DNA of 64,000 nucleotides from Streptomyces sp. NRRL S-87 (GCF_000719335.1 NZ_JOGB01000020.1:1-64000); one strand, 5' to 3'; shown: positions 18,696-30,105, counted from the stretch's first letter. Notes: generated by a model not told the origin, from the letters alone. Translations and numbers: made by a program.

Positions 18696-19289
18696 GTGGT
18701 GGAGGAATGGGACTGGACGACGGTGGAGTTCGGTGACGCGCACGCCGGGACGGCGGGGGTCCTGCTCGCCGACGGCACCGAACCCGGCCCCGTGTACGTC
18801 GACGCCGTCAGCGGTCCGGAGGCCTACCCGACGACGCACTGGACGGCGTACGACGGACAGCACGGCAGCCCCAGGGCCCATGCCCTGCGTGCGGCCTGCG
18901 CGTGCGGCTGGCGCGGGGCCGCGGAGTACCCCCTGGACTGGCGGGCCGTCGGCGACGGGCCCCCGGCGGAGCACCACGTCGACCTGTCGGGGCCGTTGGC
19001 GGACTGGAACGCCCACCTCTCGGTCGTCCGCGAGACGGTGGTGCCGCTGCCCGAGCCGCTGGCCGGACTCCTCCTCGACCTCTCCGACGAGCTCGGGGAC
19101 GTCGTGGCGGACGCCCCGCTGGCCGCGCTGCGGGCGGTCGGGATCCTGCGGCGGATCATCGCGGAGGCGGCGGACGAGGCGGCCGAGGCCGTCCACGACA
19201 GCGGGGCGTCGACCGAGTCGGTGGCCGCCGCGCTCGGCACCACGCCCTCCGAGGCCTTCGGCCTCCTGCTGCGCTTCCACACCTTCTGA
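18696..19289 (+). CDS. Unknown actinobacterial protein (197 aa)
   Basis: No family is recognised. The N-terminal half is beta-rich with a short Cys cluster (RAACACGWRG); the C-terminal half is helical and ends in a helix-turn-helix-like segment (ASTESVAAALGTTPSEAFGLLLRF) that resembles a sigma-region or regulator helix pair without being diagnostic. GTG 18696 follows GAGAGGGG by about 7 bases. It is divergent from the glycosidase gene and shares a 240-bp promoter region. It is cytoplasmic by composition. It may bind DNA or act as a small partner protein. Confidence 0.6.
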   Translation: MVEEWDWTTVEFGDAHAGTAGVLLADGTEPGPVYVDAVSGPEAYPTTHWTAYDGQHGSPRAHALRAACACGWRGAAEYPLDWRAVGDGPPAEHHVDLSGPLADWNAHLSVVRETVVPLPEPLAGLLLDLSDELGDVVADAPLAALRAVGILRRIIAEAADEAAEAVHDSGASTESVAAALGTTPSEAFGLLLRFHTF

Positions 19290-19449
19290 AGCCCCGGTCG
19301 GTGGTCGGCGGGTCGGCGGGTCGGCGGGGGAGGGCGCGGAAGGCCGGTCGGCGACGGCGGCTCCCGGGCACCTGACGGTCGGACAGCGGCGGCCGCCGGC
19401 CGCCGACATGGCCGCCCCGGCTGTCAGAGGCCGCTGCCACACTGGCCCG

Positions 19450-20175
19450 ATGGATACGACGAGTGACCGGCGCGGCGACCGCACCCGGAGCGAGGACGAC
19501 GCGGCGGAGGGCGGGACCGGCCCGCTCGACGTCCGGGTGGACGTCGACGACCTGCTGCTGCGCACCGACTGGCACGCGGTGGACCACTGCTGCCCGGACG
19601 TGGCGCCCGAGATGCCGGTGATCCTCCGCGCACTCCTGGACGAGGACCCGCATGAGCAGGGCCACGCGCTCCGGAGCCTGTCCGAGGCCCTCTCCCGGCA
19701 GCAGGTGTTCTACACCGCGAACGCGCCGGCCGCCCGGTTCGTGGCCGCGGTCCTACGGGACCCGCGCACCCGGGCGCTGGTCACCGACCGCGACTCGATG
19801 GAGGAGGACCTCCTCGGACCGCAGGCCCCGTTCCCGCTGCGGGTGGGCCTGCTGGAGTGGCTCGGGGACTCGGTCGCGGAGGCGCTCGCGCAGCGTGACC
19901 GCCCCTACGGCGACGCCGAGGACCTGGAGGCCGTCCTCGACCTCGCCCCGGAGCTCTACGACGCCGTGCACCCGCTCCTCGCCGCGGACACGGCCGAGGT
20001 CCGCGGGGCGGCCCTCGCCGCCGTCCTGCCGATGCTGCGGCTGCCGGCGCTGGCCGAGCGGATACCCGCCGTGCGCGCCCAGGTCCTCACCCTCGCCCAC
20101 GGCGAGCACCCCCACCGTTGGCGCGCCCTCGACACCCTCGCCGCCTGGGGCGAGGACGTCACGGCACTGTTCTGA
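19450..20175 (+). CDS. HEAT-like helical protein of unknown role (241 aa)
   Basis: After an acidic, probably disordered 35-residue head the chain is a run of helices with repeated A/L patterns (HALRSLSEALSRQQVFYTANAPAARFVAAVLRDP, EVRGAALAAVLPMLRLPAL), typical of HEAT/ARM-type repeats. Similar proteins occur as immunity or adaptor proteins in Streptomyces, but no toxin lies next to this one. The start has no good SD. It is convergent with the Lrp-type gene. Confidence 0.55.
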   Translation: MDTTSDRRGDRTRSEDDAAEGGTGPLDVRVDVDDLLLRTDWHAVDHCCPDVAPEMPVILRALLDEDPHEQGHALRSLSEALSRQQVFYTANAPAARFVAAVLRDPRTRALVTDRDSMEEDLLGPQAPFPLRVGLLEWLGDSVAEALAQRDRPYGDAEDLEAVLDLAPELYDAVHPLLAADTAEVRGAALAAVLPMLRLPALAERIPAVRAQVLTLAHGEHPHRWRALDTLAAWGEDVTALF

Positions 20176-20292
20176 CCCGCCGGCGCCGCTCCCCGGCGTG
20201 GAGGCCGGCCGGCGCCGGTGCCGGCGTGCGGAAGGCGAGGAGCACCGGTGTCCCCCGGCCGCGCCTCGGGACACCGGCACCGCCCGCCGCGC

Positions 20293-20748
20293 TCAGCGGG
20301 CGATCGGCAGCCCCTTCGGCTCCTTGATCCGTTTCATGATGATCTGCGAGTTGACCTCCGTGACCCCGGCCAGGGCCGTGAGCCGCTCGATCCACAGCTG
20401 CTCGTACGCGGCGAGGTCCTCGACGGCGATGCGCAGCAGGCACCCCGGGCTGCCGAACAACCGGTAGGCCTCGATCACGTCCGGGATGTCCCGCAGCGCC
20501 GCCTCGAAGGCCTCGACGGTCTGCCGGTCGCGCCGGACCTCGATCGACACCAGCACCTCGAAGCCGCGGCCGACCGCCCCCGGGTCGACCACCGCCCGGT
20601 AGCCCTGGATCACCCCGTCCTGCTCCAGCTGCCGGACCCGGCGCATGCAGGCGGAGGCGCTCAGGCCGACGCGCTGGGCCAGCTCCAGGTTCGTCAGGCG
20701 GCCGTCGTTCTGCAGCTCGCGCAAGATGTGGCGGTCGATCCGGTCCAT
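20293..20748 (-). CDS. Lrp/AsnC-family regulator (151 aa)
   Basis: Canonical layout: N-terminal winged HTH (DRIDRHILRELQNDGRLTNLELAQRVGLSASACMRRVRQLEQDGVIQGY) and C-terminal RAM/ligand domain (FEVLVSIEVRRDRQTVEAFEAALRDIPDVIEAYRLFGSPGCLLRIAVEDLAAYE). No SD precedes the start at 20748; instead CATAAT lies 6 bases upstream on the minus strand, so a leaderless mRNA is likely. It is divergent from the asparaginase-aspartase fusion, and the 181-bp shared region holds short inverted repeats built from GCAA/TTGC. The best inference is an amino-acid-sensing regulator (Asn, Asp or another ligand) of itself and the fusion gene. Confidence 0.9.
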   Translation of the reverse strand: MDRIDRHILRELQNDGRLTNLELAQRVGLSASACMRRVRQLEQDGVIQGYRAVVDPGAVGRGFEVLVSIEVRRDRQTVEAFEAALRDIPDVIEAYRLFGSPGCLLRIAVEDLAAYEQLWIERLTALAGVTEVNSQIIMKRIKEPKGLPIAR

Positions 20749-20830
20749 GACGCAATTATGTGCGACGGAACCGCGGGGATGCCGCCAACTTCGCAATCGC
20801 GTTGCACGGCTTCTGCCCTATCGTTGCGCC
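20749..20830. promoter_or_regulatory. Divergent promoter with candidate Lrp-type sites
   Basis: Inverted repeat CGCAATTATGTGCG at 20751-20764 overlaps the -10 (CATAAT on the minus strand) of the regulator gene. A second, GCAATCGCGTTGC, is at 20793-20805, and ATCGTTGCG follows at 20820-20828. The shared GCAA/TTGC half-sites spaced along one region are what a multimeric Lrp-type regulator would use. This is inference from pattern only. Confidence 0.5.
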
Positions 20831-20929
20831 CCGGCGGCCGCGTACCCGGCCGGCCGCGCGCCTCCCGGGCGCCCGGCCGCCCCCGCCGCCCCGCCCCGTA
20901 CGACACCACGCCCCGTGAGGCAGGCACCC

Positions 20930-23518
<2,589 letters not shown>

Positions 23519-23622
23519 GCCCACGGGACCGGACGCGGGTCCCGTGGTGTCCGGGCCCGGCCCCCGCGCCCGCGCGAGCCCCTGGCTTGCGGGGCGGCGG
23601 GGGCCGCCCCATAGTCCGAGGT

Positions 23623-24987
23623 GTGGACGACCGCGAGGCGGCGCTCCAGAAGGCGCACCGACACGCCGTCCGCTGGCTCGCGAGCCTGTCCGACTGCGAG
23701 GTCCCGGCCCGCGCCACGGTCGACGAGGTCGTGCGCGCCCTCGGCCTGGACCTCCCCGACGGCCCCACCGCCCCCGCCGAGGTCGTCGAGCTGCTGGCCA
23801 CCGCCTGCGAACCGGGACTCACCGCCTTCCCCTGCGGCCGCTTCTACGGGTTCGTGGTGGGCGGCACCGAACCGGCCGCGCTCGCCGCGGACTGGCTGGT
23901 CAGCGCCTGGGACCAGAACAGCGTCATGCGCGCCGTCTCGCCCGCCTACGCGGCGGCCGAGGACATCGCCGGCAGCTGGCTCCTGGACCTCCTCGGCCTG
24001 CCCGGCACCAGCGCCGTCGGGTTCACCACCGGCGCCACGATGGCCAACTTCACCTGCCTCGCCGCCGCGCGCGACACCGTACTGCGGCAGGCCGGCCGGG
24101 ACGTCGCCCGCGACGGGCTCACCGGCGGCCCGGCCGTGCGGGTCCTGGCAGGTGCCGACCGCCACATGGCCGTCGACCTGGCGCTGCGCTACCTGGGCCT
24201 GGGCCTGCCCGAGCTCGTGCCGGCGGACGACCAGGGCCGGATGCGGTCCGAGGCCCTGCGCTCCGCCCTCACGCCGCCCGACGGGCGGCCCACGATCGTG
24301 GTCCTGCAGGCGGGGGACATCCACTCCGGCGCCTTCGACCCCTTCGCCGAGGCCGTCTCCGCGGCCCGCGGGGCCGGCGCGTGGGTGCACGTGGACGGCG
24401 CTTTCGGACTGTGGGCCGCCGCCTCGCCGGAGTACGCCCACCTCACCGCGGGCTGCGCGGCAGCCGACTCCTGGGCGACCGACGCCCACAAGACCCTGAA
24501 CGTCCCCTACGACTGCGGCCTGGCCGTGGTGCGGGATCCGGCCGCGCTCCGGGCCGCGATGGGGCTGCGCGGGGACTACCTCATCCACCACGAGCACGGC
24601 GACCCGGTCGACAAGGTCCCCGAGCTCTCCCGGCGCGGCCGGGCCTTCCCCGTCTGGGCAGCGCTCAGGGCGTTCGGCCGCTCCGGCGTGGCCGCCCTGG
24701 TCGACCGGCTGTGCCGGCACGCCCGCACCTTCGCCGCCGGCATCGCGGGGATCGAGGGCGCCACCGTCCTCAACGACGTGGTGTTCACGCAGGTGTGCGC
24801 GGTCTTCGGCGACGACGCGGCCACCGACCGGGTGCTGGCCCGGCTGCTCGACGACGGGACGGCCTGGATCAGCGGATCCACCTGGCACGGCCGCCGCGTC
24901 ATGCGGATCTCGGTCAGCAACTGGTCCACGACCGACGAGGACGTGGCCCGCTCGCTCGACGCGATCCGACGGGCCGCGGCCTCTTGA
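23623..24987 (+). CDS. PLP-dependent group II amino-acid decarboxylase-like protein (454 aa)
   Basis: A fold-type I PLP enzyme of the Glu/aromatic amino-acid decarboxylase group. The C-terminal side shows WVHVDGAFGLWAA, where Asp pairs with the PLP nitrogen, and DSWATDAHKTLNVPYDCG with Lys290 as Schiff-base lysine. The motif is DAHKTLN rather than the usual PHKWL/N, typical of a divergent subgroup sometimes annotated as aminotransferase class V-like. Start GTG 23623 lacks a usable SD but has CATAGT 7 bases upstream, so it may be leaderless and separate from the fusion gene 104 bases before it. The substrate is unknown; aspartate or a related amino acid is conceivable given the neighbour. Confidence 0.8.
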   Translation: MDDREAALQKAHRHAVRWLASLSDCEVPARATVDEVVRALGLDLPDGPTAPAEVVELLATACEPGLTAFPCGRFYGFVVGGTEPAALAADWLVSAWDQNSVMRAVSPAYAAAEDIAGSWLLDLLGLPGTSAVGFTTGATMANFTCLAAARDTVLRQAGRDVARDGLTGGPAVRVLAGADRHMAVDLALRYLGLGLPELVPADDQGRMRSEALRSALTPPDGRPTIVVLQAGDIHSGAFDPFAEAVSAARGAGAWVHVDGAFGLWAAASPEYAHLTAGCAAADSWATDAHKTLNVPYDCGLAVVRDPAALRAAMGLRGDYLIHHEHGDPVDKVPELSRRGRAFPVWAALRAFGRSGVAALVDRLCRHARTFAAGIAGIEGATVLNDVVFTQVCAVFGDDAATDRVLARLLDDGTAWISGSTWHGRRVMRISVSNWSTTDEDVARSLDAIRRAAAS

Positions 24988-25066
24988 CGCGCCGTGCCGG
25001 CCCCGGTGGGTCCGCCCCCGGTGGGTCCGGCGGGGTCGACACGGCGTGCCCGTGGGCCGTGGTGGG

Positions 25067-26908
25067 TCAGCGGGTGGCCGGGGCCGCCGCCGTCGTACCG
25101 GCCTCGGGGGCCGCGGCCGGGGCGGGCGCCGGGGGCGTACCCGTCGCACCGGTGCCGGGCGTGGGCGACCCGGACGGGGCGGCGGGCGTGCAGGTGACCT
25201 CGTCGCGCGGGGTGTAGTGCGTACGGAAGGTCTCGCGGCCGACCTCCTTGCCGTCCTGGACGAAGACCCGGCCGACGTTCACGTCGAAGCCCTCCAGCGG
25301 GGTCTGCACCTCGCAGTCCGGCAGCGTGCCGGTGCGCTTGCCGGGCGGCACGACGTTCTCGCGCGGGCCCTTGGTCGCGCGGACCTCGTCGTACTTCTTC
25401 GTGCCCAGCAGGCTGATGGTCACGGAGGAGTCCGTGGACTCGGCCTTGACGTAGACCGGGTGGCCGGAGTCGTTCTTCCAGCGCAGGTCCAGGGTGCCCC
25501 AGGCGACCGTGGCCTCGCGGCCCTCGGGGTAGCGCTCGATGTAGAACGAGTGCGCCCCGTGCTCGACCGGGTGGACGCCGGCGAAGAACACCGCGTTGTA
25601 CATGGTCGTCGCGACCGCCGAGACGCCGCCGCCGGGCGACTTCGTGTACTGACCGTCGTTGATCATGATGCCGTCGACGAAGCCGTGCTCCTTCGTCCGC
25701 TCGCCGACCGTGTCGTTGAAGCTCCACGTCTCGCCGGGGCGGACGACCGAGCCGTTGATCAGCTCCACGGCGCGGTGGATGTTGGTGATCCGGTAGGGCG
25801 CGGGCGGGAAGTGGACCGTGAACGAGGACATCCGCTCCTTGATCCCCAGGGCCTCGGCCTCCGCCACCGTCAGGCGCGGAGACACGACCGTGGCCTGCAG
25901 CTGTCCGGTACGGGCTGCCGCGCCGGTGCGCGTCAGCAGCGGCACCACCGCGTCGCGGAGCTGCTCCGGGGTCACGCGCACGGTGCCCGCGCGGCCCTCC
26001 TCGGTGACGACGGCCCGGCCCGCGGAGTCGACGCGGAAGCCCGCGCTCGGCCCCGGTCCGACGGCGGCCAGCTGACGCGTGACCGACGGGTCGGCCAGCA
26101 GGCCCTTCGCGTCCAGCTTGGGCACGAGGCGGCCCTGGGCGTCGGCCTCGACCGTCAGGTGCTTCCCGATCACCTCGGGGGAGAGGGAGATCGACGAGCT
26201 CGTGCCGGCGACCTTCAGGACGACCCGCCCGGACATCGCGGGCCGGGCGATCTCGCGCAGGGCCCGCTCGGTCTCCCCGGCGTCGGCGGCCGGCGGCGTC
26301 TGGTTCACGGGGAGGGCGACGGGCGCGGTCCGCGGGTTCAGGTAGGCCGTGCGTACGACCTGTGCGACCTGACCGTCGCGTACGGTGACGCCGGTGACCG
26401 GGGCGGTGACGCGGGGCGCGCCGGCCGCGAAGGAGATCGAGCCGTTGCGGGGCTGCGGGCCGGCGGCGGACAGGCGCTCCACGGTGGCCCTGGTCGCCGT
26501 GGCGTCCATCCGGACCACCGGCTCGACCTCGCGGTCCTCGCTGCCGGCGAACAGGCGGCCGATCACGTCGAAGGGGCCCTTCCCGGCCGGCTCGGCGCTC
26601 CGGGCGGTGGCCTCGGGATCGAAGGAGAGGCCGAAAGCGGTGGGGGAGACCTGCTCGGTGCGGTCGCCGATGCGCAGGCTGAGGGGTGCCACGGCGGCCT
26701 TGCCGAGGCCGCGCTCGAGCGCGGCGCCGGCCTGGGTGCGGCTCATGCCGCCTATGTCGACGCCCCGGACGTGCGTGCCGTCCGCTATGGCGTCGCCGGC
26801 CATCAGCAGGCCGGCGCCGTAGAGGCCGCCGAATCCGAGGACGGCGGCTCCGCCCGCGAGGGGCAGGGCGGTGCGCCAGTTGCTCATCAAGCGGCGTACG
26901 GGTCGCAT
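25067..26908 (-). CDS. VanW-family membrane-anchored cell-wall protein (613 aa)
   Basis: A short cytoplasmic Arg-rich head, one transmembrane helix (residues about 19-45), then two copies of a PG_binding_4-type domain (IADGTHVRGVDIGGMSRTQAGAALE and a later repeat) and a VanW domain at about residues 360-520 (FPPAPYRITNIHRAVELINGSVVRPGETWSFNDTVGERT, GGGVSAVATTMYNAVFFAG). An Ala/Pro/Thr-rich tail ends the protein. AGGAG five bases before the start at 26908 decides the start. VanW proteins occur in glycopeptide clusters and in many Gram-positive walls; their biochemical role is not settled. It probably acts outside the membrane at the wall. Confidence 0.88.
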   Translation of the reverse strand: MRPVRRLMSNWRTALPLAGGAAVLGFGGLYGAGLLMAGDAIADGTHVRGVDIGGMSRTQAGAALERGLGKAAVAPLSLRIGDRTEQVSPTAFGLSFDPEATARSAEPAGKGPFDVIGRLFAGSEDREVEPVVRMDATATRATVERLSAAGPQPRNGSISFAAGAPRVTAPVTGVTVRDGQVAQVVRTAYLNPRTAPVALPVNQTPPAADAGETERALREIARPAMSGRVVLKVAGTSSSISLSPEVIGKHLTVEADAQGRLVPKLDAKGLLADPSVTRQLAAVGPGPSAGFRVDSAGRAVVTEEGRAGTVRVTPEQLRDAVVPLLTRTGAAARTGQLQATVVSPRLTVAEAEALGIKERMSSFTVHFPPAPYRITNIHRAVELINGSVVRPGETWSFNDTVGERTKEHGFVDGIMINDGQYTKSPGGGVSAVATTMYNAVFFAGVHPVEHGAHSFYIERYPEGREATVAWGTLDLRWKNDSGHPVYVKAESTDSSVTISLLGTKKYDEVRATKGPRENVVPPGKRTGTLPDCEVQTPLEGFDVNVGRVFVQDGKEVGRETFRTHYTPRDEVTCTPAAPSGSPTPGTGATGTPPAPAPAAAPEAGTTAAAPATR

Positions 26909-27239
26909 GTCTCTCCTGGTGCGTCGACGAACGATGGGGGCCCGGCAGGCGGGCGCGAGCCGCCCCCAGATGCGCCACCAGACCGCGAACCAGCATGCGC
27001 CAAAAAGCATCAAAACGGACAAAAATGTGCGAGTTCTCACGTCGGCCGCGGCGCCGGCCTCCGGGGCGTTCCGGCGGGCCCGTGACCGACGGTGCGCGGG
27101 CGGACGCGCGCCGGGGTCGGGTGCGCCCCCGACGGTCCGCGGCCGGTCCCATGTCGAATGCGACAGCGGGGAGTTGGACCGAGTCGATCTCTAGCAGAAC
27201 GGCAGACAGGGCGCGGAACCGCACGTACGCTCGGGGAGC
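26909..27239. other. Divergent promoter region
   Basis: 331 bases between two divergent genes. A relatively A-rich stretch near 26998-27030 (runs of AAAAA and CAAAACGG) probably holds the VanW-gene promoter. A TACGCT hexamer at 27226-27231 is a candidate -10 for the methyltransferase. No operator palindrome was seen. Confidence 0.4.
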
Positions 27240-28049
27240 ATGACCTGGCGTAACAGTGTGAACCAGCTGATGGGGCAGCTCACTGGCTATGAGCTGCGCA
27301 AGGCCCGGGGTGCCCACAAGGTGACCGCGGCCCCGAAGCCAGTGGCCGAGCCGGCTCCCAAGCCGGCCGGCCTGAAGTTCCCGGCGGACTACGACGACGG
27401 GGCCAAGGAGATCATCACCGCGGTGAAGCCGTGGACGATGACGTCCATCGAGCGTCTGAACGCCCTTGTCCAGTCCGTGCGTTACGTCACCCGGCACGAG
27501 CTGCCCGGCGCGATCGTGGAATGCGGCGTCTGGCGCGGCGGCAGCATGCAGGCGGTGGCCCGCACGCTGCTCTCGCTCGACGTCACCGACCGCGAGCTCT
27601 ACCTCTTCGACACGTTCGAGGGGATGACCGAGCCCACCGACGAGGACAAGCGCGTCGACGGGGCCAGTGCCGCCCAGCTGCTCGCCACCCAGGGCAAGGA
27701 CCGCCCGATCTGGGCCCTGGCCACCCTCGACGACGTCCAGGACGGCTTCTCCCGCATCGACTACCCCGCGGAGCGGCTCCACTACGTGCAGGGCAAGGTC
27801 GAGGACACCATCCCCGAGCAGGCCCCGGAGCAGATCGCGATCCTGCGCCTGGACACCGACTGGTACACCTCGACGAAGCACGAGCTCGTCCACCTGTACG
27901 ACCGCCTCGTCCCCGGCGGCGTCCTGCTGCTGGACGACTACGGCTACTGGCAGGGCTCGCGCCAGGCGGTCGACGAGTTCCTGGAGGAGACCGGCGCCCG
28001 CCTCCTGCTGACCCGCATGGACGAGGGCCGCATAGCCGTCAAGCCCTGA
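27240..28049 (+). CDS. TylF/macrocin-type O-methyltransferase (269 aa)
   Basis: Resembles macrocin O-methyltransferase and its relatives (TylF fold): VTRHELPGAIVECGVWRGGSMQAVARTLL is the SAM-binding motif I region, YLFDTFEGMTEPTDEDK the conserved acidic loop, and LRLDTDWYTSTKHELVHLYDRLVPGGVLLLDDYGYW the metal/sugar-binding block. The usual substrates are sugar hydroxyls on macrolides or nucleotide sugars. No biosynthetic cluster surrounds it, so the substrate is open; a wall or exopolysaccharide sugar would fit the VanW neighbour. GGGGAG is only two bases before ATG 27240. Confidence 0.85.
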   Translation: MTWRNSVNQLMGQLTGYELRKARGAHKVTAAPKPVAEPAPKPAGLKFPADYDDGAKEIITAVKPWTMTSIERLNALVQSVRYVTRHELPGAIVECGVWRGGSMQAVARTLLSLDVTDRELYLFDTFEGMTEPTDEDKRVDGASAAQLLATQGKDRPIWALATLDDVQDGFSRIDYPAERLHYVQGKVEDTIPEQAPEQIAILRLDTDWYTSTKHELVHLYDRLVPGGVLLLDDYGYWQGSRQAVDEFLEETGARLLLTRMDEGRIAVKP

Positions 28050-28163
28050 CCGGCCGCGCCCGCGCGCTCGCCCCGCTCTGCCGTGCGCCCGCGCCCGCCT
28101 TGCCCGCCGCTGCCGAGTCCGCTCGGCCGCGGCGGGCGCAGGCCCGTGCGGTGCGCGCGGCCC

Positions 28164-28721
28164 TCAGGCGAGCCGCTCGTCGACGGTGAGCTTGGCCAGC
28201 TCGTCGAACAGGCCGGCCAGCTCGACGTCGAGGCCCTCGGACGGGGTGAAGCGGCCCCCGTCGACCAGGGAGTGGATCGCGGGTACGGCCGGACGCCGGG
28301 TGGCGGGGCGGAGCCCGAGCCGGTCGAGGACCGGCAGCAGCATCTCGGCCGCCCCGGCGCCGCCCGAGTCGCCCGCGGAGTAGCTGACCAGGCCGACCGG
28401 CTTGCCCTGCCACTCCTGGTACAGGTGGTCGAGGGCGTTCTTCAGCGGTGCCGTGAAGCCGCCGTTGTACATCGGCATGACGAAGACGAACGCGTCGGCC
28501 GCGCCGGCGAGCGCGCTCCAGTCGCGGGTGTGCTGGTGGGCGTAGATGCCGGTGGAGGCGAACTCCGGCTCGTCGAGCAGGGGCAGGGCCAGGGTTCCGA
28601 GGTCGGCGAACTCCACGTCGAAGGCTCCGTGTGCGCGGGCCGCACCGGCGATCCAGCGGGCGAAGTGGCGGCCGTTCGAGACGGTGCGGGTGCTGGTGGA
28701 CAGGACGAGCAGACGGGACAT
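28164..28721 (-). CDS. NADPH-dependent FMN reductase-family protein (185 aa)
   Basis: A flavodoxin-like NAD(P)H:FMN reductase: LLVLSTSTRTVSNGRHFARWI is the FMN phosphate loop, FVFVMPMYNGGFTAPLKNALDHLYQEWQGKPVGLVSYSAGDSGG the flavin ring motif. Length is normal. GAGGGG six bases upstream supports the start at 28721. It is divergent from a MarR regulator, and three copies of a 17-bp operator fill the spacer. In this arrangement the reductase is usually induced by a quinone, electrophile or other redox-active compound that releases the MarR protein. The inducer here is unknown. Confidence 0.88.
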   Translation of the reverse strand: MSRLLVLSTSTRTVSNGRHFARWIAGAARAHGAFDVEFADLGTLALPLLDEPEFASTGIYAHQHTRDWSALAGAADAFVFVMPMYNGGFTAPLKNALDHLYQEWQGKPVGLVSYSAGDSGGAGAAEMLLPVLDRLGLRPATRRPAVPAIHSLVDGGRFTPSEGLDVELAGLFDELAKLTVDERLA

Positions 28722-28740
28722 GGCGAACCCCTCACGAAGT

Positions 28741-28821
28741 GGTTGACGTGTCACCTATCGAACCGCACGAGTAGGTGACACGTCAACCATCTAGGTGACA
28801 TGTCATCCATCCGGCTAGAGT
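28741..28821. promoter_or_regulatory. Three-copy MarR operator and divergent promoters
   Basis: Site 1, GGTTGACGTGTCACCTA, at 28741-28757 is the exact reverse complement of site 2 at 28772-28788. Site 3, TAGGTGACATGTCATCC, at 28792-28808 is a close copy in the same direction as site 2. Starts are 31 and 20 bases apart, about three and two helical turns. Each has a TGACRYGTCA core, itself palindromic. TAGAGT at 28816-28821 is a -10 six bases from the MarR ATG. The reductase promoter appears to use TTGACG inside site 2 and a hexamer overlapping site 1. Confidence 0.85.
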
Positions 28822-28827
28822 GCGCCC

Positions 28828-29307
28828 ATGACGGATCCCCGCTGGCTGACCGATGCCGAACAACGCGCCTGGTACGCCTGGCGGCGGATGTTCCCCCTCG
28901 TCAACGCGGAGATCTCGCGTGACCTCGGGACGGACAGCGGACTGTCGGAGGCCGACTACGACGTGCTGTCCGTGCTGAGCGAGACCCCCGGTGACCGCAT
29001 GCGCGTCACCGGCCTCGCCGCCCTGATGCAGTGGTCCCGCAGCCGCCTCTCGCACCACCTGACCCGCATGGAGCAGCGTGGCCTCGTACGCCGCGAGGAG
29101 GTCACCGCCGACGGCCGCGGTGCCGAGGTCGTCCTGACCGACGCCGGTGTGGCCGCCATCCAGGCCGCGGCCCCGCTGCACGTGGAATCCGTACGCCGCC
29201 ACCTCATCGACCACCTCACCCCGGAGGAACTGGCCACCCTGGCCGACCTCGGCCAGGCCATCGCGCAGCGCATGGGCGTCGTACGCAAGCCCGCGCCGAC
29301 GGACTGA
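28828..29307 (+). CDS. MarR-family regulator (159 aa)
   Basis: A MarR winged-helix protein: the core LSEADYDVLSVLSETPGDRMRVTGLAALMQWSRSRLSHHLTRMEQRGLVRREEVTADGRGAEVVLTDAG carries the recognition helix and the Asp-x-Arg wing, and helices on both sides form the dimer. ATG 28828 follows TAGAGT by six bases, so the mRNA is probably leaderless. Three near-identical palindromes lie between it and the divergent FMN reductase, so it should repress both genes. There are no Cys residues in the recognisable part of the chain, so a thiol switch of the OhrR kind is unlikely; a ligand is more probable. Confidence 0.9.
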   Translation: MTDPRWLTDAEQRAWYAWRRMFPLVNAEISRDLGTDSGLSEADYDVLSVLSETPGDRMRVTGLAALMQWSRSRLSHHLTRMEQRGLVRREEVTADGRGAEVVLTDAGVAAIQAAAPLHVESVRRHLIDHLTPEELATLADLGQAIAQRMGVVRKPAPTD

Positions 29308-29349
29308 CCCCGGGAGCCCCCGCCGGCCGGCAGCGCGCCATCATGGAGT

Positions 29350-30036
29350 GTGGACACCGCAAGCCCGTACCCCGGGTCGCGCGGCGCCGGGCCCGGCGCG
29401 GCCGGACGGCTCGAGGTCGGCCCCACCGCGCGCACGGCCGTGGCATGGCTGCCGCCGGACCGGCTGTGGGGCCCCGTGCAGCGCATCCGCGAGGTCCACG
29501 ACCCCCAGGTCCGCCGCTGGCCCCCGCACGTCAACCTCGTCTTCGGCTTCGTCCCCGAGGCCGATTTCGCGGCCGCGGCGCCCCTGCTCGCCGCCGCCGC
29601 TGCCACCCGGCGGCCCTTCGACGTCCGTCTCGCCGGAGTGCGCTACTTCCGCCACCGCGCGTACGCCACCGTGTGGCTGGATCCGGCCGCAGCCGGCCCG
29701 GGTCCGTGGACCGCCCTGTACGAGGCGCTGGCCGAGCCCTTCCCCCGCTGCCGGGACCGCCACGAGCGGTTCACCCCGCACCTCTCGCTGGGGCGGACCC
29801 GCCACCCGCGCCCCCTGGCGGCCGACTGCGCCGCCCGCCTCGGCACCATGAACACGCAGGTCGACGAGGTCGTCCTGCTCTCCCGGCGCGGCCCCGACGA
29901 CCCGATGCGCCCGCGCGCCCGCGTGGCCCTCGGCACCGGCGCGCTGACCTGGACCGGCTGGCCGGAAGGGCCGTCCGTCGACGGCCCCGGATCCGGCCCC
30001 GATCGCGCCGACCCGCGTCCGCTCCTCGATCGCTGA
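29350..30036 (+). CDS. 2H phosphoesterase / 2'-5' RNA ligase-like protein (228 aa)
   Basis: Belongs to the LigT/2'-5' RNA ligase-like fold by two HxT/S-type motifs: [10 protein letters not shown] (first) and FTPHLSLGR (second), about 95 residues apart. The first has Asn where Thr or Ser is usual. Members hydrolyse or close 2',5' or cyclic phosphodiester bonds in RNA or nucleotides. The start GTG 29350 lacks a well-spaced SD. The last 35 residues are Pro/Gly/Asp-rich and probably unstructured. It follows the MarR gene after 42 bases on the same strand and could be co-transcribed. Confidence 0.75.
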   Translation: MDTASPYPGSRGAGPGAAGRLEVGPTARTAVAWLPPDRLWGPVQRIREVHDPQVRRWPPHVNLVFGFVPEADFAAAAPLLAAAAATRRPFDVRLAGVRYFRHRAYATVWLDPAAAGPGPWTALYEALAEPFPRCRDRHERFTPHLSLGRTRHPRPLAADCAARLGTMNTQVDEVVLLSRRGPDDPMRPRARVALGTGALTWTGWPEGPSVDGPGSGPDRADPRPLLDR

Positions 30037-30076
30037 TCACCAATCCGGACAAGGGCGTACACACCACCAACACAAC

Positions 30077-30105
30077 TTGACCACTTTCAGCCAACGTTGC
30101 ATCGT
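30077..30105 (+). promoter_or_regulatory. Candidate promoter of the large LamG/ricin gene
   Basis: TTGACC at 30077-30082, a 17-base spacer and CATCGT at 30100-30105 precede the ATG by about 60 bases. GGGAGGGG at 30144-30151 is a likely SD, rather far from ATG 30166. Pattern-based only. Confidence 0.45.

Noticed and set aside
19450..20175. HEAT-like protein as an immunity protein
   Set aside because: No toxin lies beside it and the fold is too general to decide.
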